The notes beneath the pieces are model-generated. The model had not been told where the DNA came from. It searched no databases and saw only the letters and a program-made list of their open reading frames with translations. Position numbers and translations under genes: made by a program. Positions 1 to 6,063 of a DNA stretch of 6,063 nt are shown in pieces. Within the stretch, counting starts at the first letter, position 1, and the number at the start of each line of letters is the position of its first letter. The DNA comes from Planctomycetaceae bacterium (GTDB lineage Bacteria > Planctomycetota > Planctomycetia > Pirellulales > UBA1268), in NCBI GenBank assembly GCA_018694455.1, contig JABHNP010000289.1, positions 1 to 6,063 on the forward strand. The letters are read 5' to 3'.

Positions 1-2895
1 CAAATCACCCGCACGCAAATTCGTATTGGCTCGATCAACAAGAAGAATACTATTGTTTACAACTATGCCAATCATCATCAGTGTGCCAAGAAGTGATTGA
101 ATATTCAGCGTTGTGTCTGTGAGGTACAGCAAGCCAACAACACCGGCTAACCCCAGCGGAACTGCCAGCATAATAATAAGCGGATCGACGAACGATTGAA
201 ACTGAGCGAGCATGACAAGATAAACGAGCAGTGTTGCAACAGCGAGCCCCCATCCAATGACAGCAGTCCCTTTCTTCATTGTGACAACTGGACCACGGAG
301 TGTGGTATTGACGCCATCCGGTGGATCAAGTGTTCCAACAGCTTTTTCAACATCAGCTGCCACAGACCCAACATCACGGTTTTCGACATTCACAAGAACA
401 TCGTACACACGTGAAATATTGTAGTGGGCAATCTCACCTGGAATATTCACTCGACGGATCTTTGCAAGATTTGAGAGCGGTATATTCTTTGGACCATCTG
501 GGGTTCTTACGGCAAGTGGAAGATTTCTCATTGCATCGAGACTTTCAACTTCATTTGTTTTGTACTGCACGCCAAGAAAGAAATCGATGCCTGTTGTCGG
601 ATCAACCCAGATTGAGGGCGCATATCCAACACTCGATCCAAGTGCGGTTAATATATTCTCTGCAACATTTTTCTGACTTAAGCCCATGTATGAAGCACGA
701 GTTCTATCAACTTCGACATCGAGCTGTGGGTAATCGAGAGCCTGACCAATCTGAACGTCAACAGTCCCGGGCACATCTCGCACACGACTTACAACTTTCT
801 CAGCAAACTCTCGTGCTGAGGCTAGATTACCAGCCGCTACCTGCACTGTAATCGGAACAGGAGAGCCTTCATTCAAAGCTGCCTGTATGATGCCACCCTG
901 CCGAAACAGAAACTGCTCTCTTGGGAACTTCTGATACAGCTCTTTTCGTAGGCGGCCTACATACGATGCTGTTGATGCTCGATTCATATCGTTCCTGAGC
1001 GTGACGACTATAAAAGCTGAATCGGGCCCTGAATTGGGACTGAGAATGGTTGAGAATCCTGCGCCCTTACCAACCGGCAAACCAATATTCGCAAGCATCG
1101 TCATCAACTCTTTTTCAGGAATAACTTCTTTAATAACATCCTCGATTTGCTCAACGAGCACCTCTGTCTTTTCAATACGGGTACCCGGGAGTGTCCGCAT
1201 CCGAATTTCAAAGACACCATCGTCGACGCTCGGAAACAGTTCTGTCCCAACACGTGGCAAGAGCAGACAACAAACCACAGCAACGGCAAAAACACAGAAT
1301 GACGTAACCCAAGGCCGTTGAACTGACCGGTGAAATGCCATCGTATAGTTGTTGTCCGAGGCAGTCGTTTCAGAGATCTTTTGCTCTTCCTTGTCCGCGT
1401 GCCGAACTTTGAAAAACCGTGCACAAAATGCTGGCAGGAGCGTCATGGCAAAAATATAAGATGCTGCGATCGACACAGCAGCTGTAAGAGCTAGGGGCTC
1501 AAAGAGATACCGGACCATACCACTGAGAAAAAGTGCTGGAAGAAAAATAGCCAGCGTTGTAATCGTGCCAGCCAGCACCGGAGCAGCAACCTCCTCAGCA
1601 CCCTTCTGTGCGGCATCATGCGCTGATTCACCTCGATCAAGATGGCGAATAATATTTTCTACGACAACAATACCTGCATCAACCACCGTGCCAACAGCAA
1701 GCGCCAATCCTCCAAGCGTCATAATATTAATTGATACACTGCAAAAATGTAGTGCTAAGACACCAACGAGAAGCGATGCCGGCAAAAGTAATAGAATTGC
1801 AACTGTCGGCAGCAGCCGTCTCAAAAAGACAGCCACGATTATCGCAACAAGAAAAGCGCCCAGAAGCACCTGTTGTTGAAGATTTCCAATCGCATCACGT
1901 ATATAACTTGATTGATCTCCAACGAGTGTGATCTTCGCTGCCTCTGGAATTTCCCCGCGTGCCTTCATGCGTGGTATTTCTTCTGCAATACCTTTCCGAA
2001 TGCGGTCAACGACAGCAATCGTATTGCTTCCAGGCTCACGCAGCAGAGGACAATACACGCTGCGTTCACCATTCACACGAACAATATTTGTCTGGATGGC
2101 TGCATCATCACGGGCCTCACCAATGTCTCGCAAAAAGATTGGTTGGCCATCGCGAACAGCAATTGGAATCGCATTGATCTCGGACTCCCCGGGGAGGGTA
2201 TTTACCGAATGAACCTGATAGTCAGTTTCACCAAGTCGTAGCGTTCCACTTCCTAAAACGAGATTACTATTTCGAACTGCTTCAACAACATCAGTCAGGG
2301 TTAGGTTATGGGCCTGCAGACGGGCTGGATCAACGTACACCATCATCTGCCGAAAGCGACCACCAAAAGGATGGGGGATCTGCACCCCCTTCAGGCCACC
2401 CATTTTGTTTCGTACCGCGTAATAACCGATTTTATAGAGCACTGTTTCATCAAGACCTTCACCTGATATTGCAGCAAGTACCACCGGAAGATTCGCCGGC
2501 TCACTCCGCAAGGTAAACGGGTGCTCAATCCCAGGTGGCAAGTGAAACATATCACTTGCCTCAAGGTTGACGATATCATTCATCGCCGAGGAAGCATCAG
2601 TCCCCGGCTGAAATGTAATTTTCAGGACACTTGCACCCGGTAACGTTCGCGACTCCTGCTTGTCAAGTTTTCCTGCGAGCGTAAGTGCACGCTCCACACG
2701 AGAAGTAACACTTTTTTCCATATCGAGCGTCGGCAGGCCCGGATAGGAAAAGAAACTCACAACTACCGGTGTCTTAAAGTCTGGCAAAACATCTGTTGGA
2801 ATCCCCGGCACGACAGCCGCGCCGAGAAATACGAGACCAAGGGTAATTGCCAAGACGACAAAACTATTCTGCAGTGCCCAACGAATCAAAAACAT
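1..2895 (-). CDS. RND-family efflux permease (HAE/AcrB-like), 3' end outside window
   Basis: This is the inner-membrane pump of a tripartite efflux system, which exchanges protons for substrate. The minus-strand frame is open for exactly 965 codons from ATG 2895 to the left edge. The N-terminus MFLIRWALQNSFVV is a typical RND start with TM1 at about residues 9-28. TM2-TM4 lie at about 343-412, with TM4 carrying VVDAGIVVVEN (D406, E413), and TM5-TM6 follow. The second repeat begins after GTELFPSVDDG (D558, D559). AQFQSF marks TM8, and TM10 carries GIVVNNSILLVD (N947, N948). Family members are usually about 1030-1080 residues, so TM11-TM12 and the C-terminus are missing. It starts 31 bp after the adaptor stop, with only a weak AGG upstream (2906-2908), so translation may depend on the upstream gene. 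The single TM4 Asp resembles the CusA/CzcA pattern, but the overall sequence is closer to drug-type (HAE) pumps. The substrate cannot be read from the sequence. Confidence 0.95.
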   Translation of the reverse strand, partial: MFLIRWALQNSFVVLAITLGLVFLGAAVVPGIPTDVLPDFKTPVVVSFFSYPGLPTLDMEKSVTSRVERALTLAGKLDKQESRTLPGASVLKITFQPGTDASSAMNDIVNLEASDMFHLPPGIEHPFTLRSEPANLPVVLAAISGEGLDETVLYKIGYYAVRNKMGGLKGVQIPHPFGGRFRQMMVYVDPARLQAHNLTLTDVVEAVRNSNLVLGSGTLRLGETDYQVHSVNTLPGESEINAIPIAVRDGQPIFLRDIGEARDDAAIQTNIVRVNGERSVYCPLLREPGSNTIAVVDRIRKGIAEEIPRMKARGEIPEAAKITLVGDQSSYIRDAIGNLQQQVLLGAFLVAIIVAVFLRRLLPTVAILLLLPASLLVGVLALHFCSVSINIMTLGGLALAVGTVVDAGIVVVENIIRHLDRGESAHDAAQKGAEEVAAPVLAGTITTLAIFLPALFLSGMVRYLFEPLALTAAVSIAASYIFAMTLLPAFCARFFKVRHADKEEQKISETTASDNNYTMAFHRSVQRPWVTSFCVFAVAVVCCLLLPRVGTELFPSVDDGVFEIRMRTLPGTRIEKTEVLVEQIEDVIKEVIPEKELMTMLANIGLPVGKGAGFSTILSPNSGPDSAFIVVTLRNDMNRASTASYVGRLRKELYQKFPREQFLFRQGGIIQAALNEGSPVPITVQVAAGNLASAREFAEKVVSRVRDVPGTVDVQIGQALDYPQLDVEVDRTRASYMGLSQKNVAENILTALGSSVGYAPSIWVDPTTGIDFFLGVQYKTNEVESLDAMRNLPLAVRTPDGPKNIPLSNLAKIRRVNIPGEIAHYNISRVYDVLVNVENRDVGSVAADVEKAVGTLDPPDGVNTTLRGPVVTMKKGTAVIGWGLAVATLLVYLVMLAQFQSFVDPLIIMLAVPLGLAGVVGLLYLTDTTLNIQSLLGTLMMIGIVVNNSILLVDRANTNLRAGDL

Positions 2896-2926
2896 AGCAT
2901 GTACGCCTAACTTCTTCGGAACGTGG

Positions 2927-4297
2927 TCATTCGCCGCGAACAACCTCAACGACCTGGCCCTCTTCAACTGACCCTACAAAAGCGTCAACGACTCGTTCTG
3001 ACCCCACAAGGCCTGAGACCACCTCGATCTCATGACCATCATCAGCACCAACAGTGACGACCTGTTTCGTTATTCGGTTTTCTTTATCAAGCAGGAAGAC
3101 GTAGGGCTCTCCTACAGCATCTGTACGGAGTGCAGACGCTGGAAGAACAATTGCATCTCTACTTATAGTTGCGGTAATTGTCGCGCACCCAAACATACCC
3201 GGAAGGAGTTGGCCAGAAACGTTATCAACATCGATTTCAGCCAGCATAGTTCGTGTTGAAGGGTCGAGTCGCTGTGCTGACCGCGTCACGACTGCTTCAA
3301 TAGGGGCGTTTGGCAATGCATCAAGACGTATTACTGCCGGGTCACCAGCGTCGACTTCAGATGCATCCCGTTCTGGAATTGCAACACGAATACGCAAACG
3401 ACTCTGCTGATCAACATGAAAAAGTGGCCGCCGAAGAAGGCCATGCCCCTGTGAAGCGCCTGTCACAAAATCTCCTGGATCAACCGATCGTGTGGTGATA
3501 ACACCATCGAAAGGAGCACGCAAGGTAGTGTATTGGAGCATTGCATCAAGTTCTTCGCCTTCCTTGATCGACTCTGCGTGCCTTGCTCTCGCCGTAGCTA
3601 CTTCCGCCTCAGCGGCGTCTCGCTCGGCGAGTGCAATCTCTTTCTTTGCCTGTGCTGATCGCAATGCCGCTTCAGCTGAAACTTTCGCTGCTTCGGAAAC
3701 ATCGTTACTTGCCTGCGCTTCATCGAGCATTGCGACAGTCACAGCCTGCCTTTCGACGAGACCCACGACTCGTTTCAAATCTGCCTTATTGGCAATCAAT
3801 CTTGCAACAACCTGCTTGATATTGGACGCAGCCTCTTCCGCCTCCGCTTCAGACGCCCGCACCTGCGCAACAGCGACATTTACAGTTGCCTCAGATTTTT
3901 TGACTTCTGCTTTTAGCCGTTGCTGCCGGGCATGAATCTGCTCACGCTGTTTCTCAATTTCCGGCACCGTCAATTTGCAGAGCGGCTGACCAGCTTTCAC
4001 GACATCCCCAATGTCGACAAAAACATCTTCGATATAGCCAGATATTTTAGAAATAATGTCGGCCTTAAAAAATGGATGAACTGTTGCTGGCTGACTTGTT
4101 GTGTGAACAACATCTTTTTGAATCGTGGCAACAACTTCCACTCGAGAGATTTTTGCATCGGCCTGCAGTGCGTTAGAAAGTTTTTCCGCACGATCCCTCT
4201 CGGAGCAACCGGGGATACTTGCAACAACAGCAAAGGTTACACCTACCAAGGTGCATACTGATTTCAAACTCAATCGTGAATCAGGTCGGCAACCCAT
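2927..4297 (-). CDS. Periplasmic adaptor (membrane fusion) lipoprotein of RND efflux pump
   Basis: This 456-residue HlyD/AcrA-type adaptor links the permease encoded just downstream to an outer-membrane channel. A basic N-terminus and hydrophobic stretch (about 11-29) end in SIPGC, so Cys31 is the likely lipidated residue and the protein should be anchored in the inner membrane. The first lipoyl half is about 78-110 (ISGYIEDVFVDIGDVVKAGQ). A long Ala/Glu/Lys-rich coiled-coil hairpin spans about 112-252. The second lipoyl half is about 256-290 (LRAPFDGVITTRSVDPGDFV), the beta-barrel about 300-375, and the membrane-proximal domain about 380-456. At the hairpin tip R176, L180 and T187 fit the R-x3-L-x6-S TolC-docking motif with Thr for Ser. 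The hairpin is nearly twice the length of AcrA's. ATG 4297 is chosen because GGAG lies 5 nt upstream and it gives an intact lipoprotein signal. The substrate is unknown. Confidence 0.95.
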   Translation of the reverse strand: MGCRPDSRLSLKSVCTLVGVTFAVVASIPGCSERDRAEKLSNALQADAKISRVEVVATIQKDVVHTTSQPATVHPFFKADIISKISGYIEDVFVDIGDVVKAGQPLCKLTVPEIEKQREQIHARQQRLKAEVKKSEATVNVAVAQVRASEAEAEEAASNIKQVVARLIANKADLKRVVGLVERQAVTVAMLDEAQASNDVSEAAKVSAEAALRSAQAKKEIALAERDAAEAEVATARARHAESIKEGEELDAMLQYTTLRAPFDGVITTRSVDPGDFVTGASQGHGLLRRPLFHVDQQSRLRIRVAIPERDASEVDAGDPAVIRLDALPNAPIEAVVTRSAQRLDPSTRTMLAEIDVDNVSGQLLPGMFGCATITATISRDAIVLPASALRTDAVGEPYVFLLDKENRITKQVVTVGADDGHEIEVVSGLVGSERVVDAFVGSVEEGQVVEVVRGE

Positions 4298-4302
4298 GCA
4301 AT

Positions 4303-4306
4303 CTCC
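4303..4306 (-). promoter_or_regulatory. Ribosome-binding site of adaptor gene
   Basis: The minus strand reads GGAG followed by ATTGC and then ATG 4297, a 5-nt spacing. This supports ATG 4297 as the start and argues against a longer upstream frame. Confidence 0.7.
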
Positions 4307-4416
4307 AAAACTTCGAATACAAAAAGTGGTGAGCGCCTTACTGGAACCTCAACACATTCAGAAAATGACGTACGCAACCGCAGCAGAAAATTTGACTCTT
4401 GAATACCTAGAGCATA

Positions 4417-4439
4417 CTGAGCACAGGATTTCTGAGCAC
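4417..4439. repeat. Direct repeat CTGAGCAC, two copies 15 bp apart
   Basis: CTGAGCAC occurs at 4417-4424 and again at 4432-4439, reading GTGCTCAG on the minus strand. It lies about 120-140 bp upstream of the adaptor start, where an activator or repressor of the efflux operon could bind. The repeat is seen directly; a regulatory role is inference. An 8-bp match this close can also arise by chance. Confidence 0.3.
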
Positions 4440-4570
4440 TAGATTTTGACGCAACATACCTCTTAATCGTAGTGTTCAACTCAGACGACGCAAATTTTTA
4501 GGAGGCTCTCAACGATTGAAAGACAAGAATATTCGTATTTGCCTATGTCTCGTCCGCATAACTGAACTTA

Positions 4571-4585
4571 CCGTAATGCTTACGG
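4571..4585. promoter_or_regulatory. Perfect 6-3-6 dyad, possible operator
   Basis: CCGTAA and TTACGG flank a 3-nt TGC spacer, giving a perfect inverted repeat in the non-coding gap. Neither strand has a U-run immediately after it, so it does not look like an intrinsic terminator. It sits about 275 bp upstream of the adaptor start and could be a dimeric regulator site. No regulator gene is visible nearby. Confidence 0.3.
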
Positions 4586-4633
4586 GAAAAATGCCGACAA
4601 CAACCGACATCTCTGAAACCATCATTCTCGGTT

Positions 4634-4656
4634 CAAAAACAACCAGAATCAGCTGG
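4634..4656 (-). terminator. Weak candidate intrinsic terminator for hydrolase gene
   Basis: On the minus strand CCAG-CTGATT-CTGG forms a 4-bp stem, extendable by one G-U pair, followed by TTGTTTTTG. It lies about 110 nt past the hydrolase stop. The U-rich tail fits a terminator, but the stem is short and the call is tentative. Confidence 0.25.
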
Positions 4657-4719
4657 CGGATGGAGATGGTGAGAATTGCTCTGGTCTTCGATATCTCAGG
4701 CCACTCTTCAACACGTTTC

Positions 4720-4765
4720 AGCAATTACACATTGCTTTGGAAGCAGACACAAACCGGCTTTCCAA
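4720..4765 (-). terminator. Tandem hairpins directly after hydrolase stop
   Basis: Two adjacent inverted repeats abut the TGA stop. On the minus strand TTGGAA(A)GC pairs with GCTTCCAA across a 12-nt loop as an 8-bp stem with one bulged A (4737-4765). AGCAAT then pairs with ATTGCT across a 5-nt loop (4720-4736). No U-tract follows, so this may be an RNA-stabilising 3' structure or a Rho-associated end instead of an intrinsic terminator. Confidence 0.35.
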
Positions 4766-5926
4766 TCACTCTTTCCCAGTCGCGGAATATCTGCGGAGCA
4801 CTTCCTGTACGGCATAATAAGACAACTTGGCCTGAAATGCATCGTCGAACATCGTGCCTTTTTTCTGCGGTCTCTGGATATGGCTATCACAGAGTTGCCA
4901 GACATTCCACACGACAACCCCTCGTTTGCTGTGTTCAGCAAGCTTACTCACAAGAGCTCGAAATGTTGCTGCCTGCGCTTCCTGAGTTCCTGTCCGCGGA
5001 TCATCCATCCAGACCGTATTTTCTGTCACATGAAATTCCAGATCACGGGCGTGGGTCCACCGTATGAGCCTGTCGAGACTCTGCATGTTCCCCGGGATTT
5101 TTTCCCATCCTGCAGAGACATGTGCCTGCCATCCAACACCGTTAATTTGCACCTCAGCATCTCGTAAGTAATCGACTGTCTTTTTTGCTCTGTCCCACAT
5201 TGGCTTTTCCATACCACCATGCTGATTAAAGAGCAACTTCAAATGTGGTCCATGCTTACTGGCAATCTCGAACGTCCGTTTGATATAGATCGGTGGTCGC
5301 AGGGGATGAGACTCATCAAACCCAATCTGCGTCCATGGGTTTTGCCACTTCCCAACACCCGGCTTCGGCCCAAACCATTCACCCTCGCGAGTGATCGTCT
5401 CATTGACGACATCGACCCATCGGATATGTTTCTCGCTCTTGTATCGGTCACAGAGCCCAGCAACGTACTCTTCGAGGTTCTTCAGCAACTCCTCTGGTCT
5501 CCGGTGATCTTCTTCCGCCCATGCCGAACATTGGGGACTTATTGGTGCGTGCAGCCTCATTGTGTACCCATGCTCTTTGGCATACTCAACCATGGCATCA
5601 GCTTTTTTCCATCCCCATACCCCTGGCCGCGGGTGCACTGCCGTTTGCTTAAACGCATTCCCAGGCGTCAGCACCTGAAAGTCATTTTCAAAAATCTCTT
5701 CTGCTGGTGTCTCAAGAGATGGAAAATTAAATGTGGCACCAATAATGAATTGAGCTGTGGGATCAAAAGGAACAAGCTTTTTAAACCGATCCCCCTGTAG
5801 CGTTGGAACATGATTATCAGCAGCTGTGGATACTGATGATGCACAGAGAAGTGTTATCAAGAGCACTGGAGAAACTCCTTTGCTTCTTTGGCGCCTTGGG
5901 ATAAACATTAGGAAATAACCAGCCAT
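4766..5926 (-). CDS. Secreted GH10-family glycoside hydrolase (endo-1,4-beta-xylanase-like)
   Basis: This 386-residue protein is predicted to be exported and to cleave beta-1,4-xylan-type chains by the retaining GH10 mechanism. The N-terminus has a basic n-region (RRQR), a hydrophobic core and a likely signal peptidase I site after STA at residue 35. GH10 landmarks follow in order: FQVLTPGNAFK (K93), RLHAPISPQ (H126), VDVVNE with acid/base E176, GVGWQAH (H269), HVTENTV with nucleophile E302, VVVWNVWQLCDSH (W340), and the C-terminal GTMFDDAFQAKLSYYAV. The two glutamates are 126 residues apart, more than the roughly 105 of Cex, because of a Gly/Trp/Pro-rich insert after E176. The usual HTLVWHSQ strand is replaced, losing the W-H pair. 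The ATG at 5926 is chosen because AGGTGG lies 5 nt upstream; a GTG at 5935 would fall inside that site. No carbohydrate-binding module is seen. Fold assignment is firm; xylan specificity is less certain. Confidence 0.92.
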   Translation of the reverse strand: MAGYFLMFIPRRQRSKGVSPVLLITLLCASSVSTAADNHVPTLQGDRFKKLVPFDPTAQFIIGATFNFPSLETPAEEIFENDFQVLTPGNAFKQTAVHPRPGVWGWKKADAMVEYAKEHGYTMRLHAPISPQCSAWAEEDHRRPEELLKNLEEYVAGLCDRYKSEKHIRWVDVVNETITREGEWFGPKPGVGKWQNPWTQIGFDESHPLRPPIYIKRTFEIASKHGPHLKLLFNQHGGMEKPMWDRAKKTVDYLRDAEVQINGVGWQAHVSAGWEKIPGNMQSLDRLIRWTHARDLEFHVTENTVWMDDPRTGTQEAQAATFRALVSKLAEHSKRGVVVWNVWQLCDSHIQRPQKKGTMFDDAFQAKLSYYAVQEVLRRYSATGKE

Positions 5927-5931
5927 CTGAA

Positions 5932-5937
5932 CCACCT
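5932..5937 (-). promoter_or_regulatory. Ribosome-binding site of GH10 gene
   Basis: The minus strand reads AGGTGG, then TTCAG, then ATG 5926, a 5-nt spacing close to ideal. The site contains the alternative GTG start, so it decides in favour of ATG 5926. Its first base overlaps the adjoining 15-bp dyad. Confidence 0.7.
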
Positions 5938-5951
5938 GACGTTATACGTCA
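5937..5951. promoter_or_regulatory. Perfect palindrome next to GH10 ribosome-binding site, candidate operator
   Basis: TGACGT and ACGTCA flank a TAT spacer, a perfect 6-3-6 inverted repeat. It touches the AGGTGG site of the hydrolase on one side and the first base of the plus-strand ATG 5951 on the other, so it would sit between two divergent starts if that frame is real. The GT-TAT-AC core resembles GntR-type operators in general shape. In RNA it could also form a small hairpin beside the ribosome-binding site. Confidence 0.45.
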
Positions 5952-6063
5952 TGAAGAGAAGTCGTGAGATTCATACAGATTTTTATCTTATGGCTTGGGA
6001 GGCCTTCCTGCAGACATGCCGTCTTCTTTTCGAATTGGATATTTGGGCTGCCATGTTGGCCCC
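5951..6063 (+). CDS. Possible start of a divergent gene, truncated at window edge
   Basis: From ATG 5951 the plus strand is open for 37 codons and runs off the window. The product begins MKRSREIHTDFYLMAWEAFL and continues with an amphipathic, Leu/Trp-rich stretch that looks helical. The AWEAFLQTCRLLFELD segment faintly recalls the first helix of MarR-type regulators, which is too little to name it. There is no Shine-Dalgarno sequence upstream. A competing explanation is the minus-strand frame from 6063 to a TAA at 5983, which would be the last 26 codons of an upstream gene, but its Arg/Lys-rich tail looks more like an antisense shadow. The call is uncertain. Confidence 0.3.
   Translation, partial: MKRSREIHTDFYLMAWEAFLQTCRLLFELDIWAAMLA

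Larger units (their letters stand above)
4298..4765. other. Intergenic region between hydrolase and efflux operon
   Basis: These 468 bp separate the hydrolase stop from the adaptor start and should contain the efflux-operon promoter. No convincing sigma70 pair was found; TTGCGT-N16-TACGAT on the minus strand, about 170-200 bp upstream of the adaptor ATG, is only a weak match. The stretch holds tandem hairpins just after the hydrolase stop (4720-4765), a short stem with a U-rich tail on the minus strand (4634-4656), a perfect 15-bp dyad (4571-4585) and an 8-bp direct repeat (4417-4439). Short frames on both strands show no recognisable protein family. No tRNA or transposon end was seen. Confidence 0.7.

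Noticed and set aside
1..2895. Possible frameshifts or decay in the permease, suggested by many short overlapping frames on both strands.
   Set aside because: Direct translation from ATG 2895 stays open for all 965 codons with RND motifs in the right order, so the gene is intact as far as visible.
3492..3935. Plus-strand Ala/Ser-rich frame of 147 codons.
   Set aside because: It is the antisense of the Ala/Glu/Lys-rich coiled coil of the adaptor, a common source of spurious open frames.
4270..4479. Minus-strand 69-codon frame overlapping the adaptor start.
   Set aside because: It needs a TTG start with no ribosome-binding site, has no recognisable family and overlaps the well-supported adaptor start by 28 bp.
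4509..4724. Minus-strand 71-codon frame in the intergenic gap.
   Set aside because: No ribosome-binding site or family similarity was seen, and it would start inside the tandem hairpin region after the hydrolase.
5219..5800. Plus-strand frame of 193 codons.
   Set aside because: It lies entirely antisense to the GH10 gene, which has clear catalytic motifs in its own frame.
5830..5850. Lipoprotein signal in the GH10 protein (LITLLC).
   Set aside because: The residue before Cys is Leu, which does not fit a lipobox, and a good signal peptidase I site (STA) follows.
5927..5935. GTG at 5935 as an upstream start for the GH10 gene, adding three residues.
   Set aside because: The GTG lies inside the AGGTGG ribosome-binding site that is correctly spaced for ATG 5926.
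1..6063. CRISPR array, insertion sequence, tRNA, or integration site.
   Set aside because: No spaced repeats, terminal inverted repeats with a transposase, cloverleaf-like sequence or attachment-site duplication was seen.

Overview
The window reads as ordinary chromosomal sequence from a Gram-negative-type bacterium, most likely a planctomycete of the Pirellulales type. This lineage call is an inference. It rests on moderate GC content, a lipoprotein membrane fusion protein with the very long coiled-coil hairpin common in planctomycete efflux operons, and a nearby secreted, divergent GH10 glycoside hydrolase. No rRNA, tRNA or other phylogenetic marker is present to confirm it.

All three confident genes lie on the minus strand. 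From right to left, in the direction of transcription, they are: a secreted GH10 family (xylanase-like) glycoside hydrolase (5926 to 4766); a gap of 468 bp holding only small dyads and repeats; a periplasmic adaptor (membrane fusion) lipoprotein (4297 to 2927); and, 31 bp further on, an RND-family inner-membrane efflux permease (from 2895) that runs off the left edge with 965 residues visible and no internal stop. The adaptor and permease form a clear two-gene operon for a tripartite efflux pump. The outer-membrane channel is not in the window and could lie past the left edge or elsewhere. To the right of the hydrolase, 5951 to 6063 holds a short frame on the plus strand that stays open to the window edge and may be the start of a divergent gene.

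The adaptor is predicted to be lipid-anchored in the inner membrane and to bridge the proton-driven permease to a TolC-like channel. Its hairpin tip keeps R and L of the RLS docking motif, with Thr in place of Ser. The permease has a single Asp in the TM4 proton-relay motif (VDAG) instead of the Asp-Asp pair of AcrB. The hydrolase is a separate transcription unit. It keeps both GH10 catalytic glutamates but has lost part of the usual -1 subsite signature.

No convincing undescribed system is visible. The observations most worth checking are a perfect 15-bp dyad touching the hydrolase ribosome-binding site, a second perfect 6-3-6 dyad plus tandem hairpins in the gap, a direct repeat upstream of the adaptor gene, and the divergent active site of the hydrolase.
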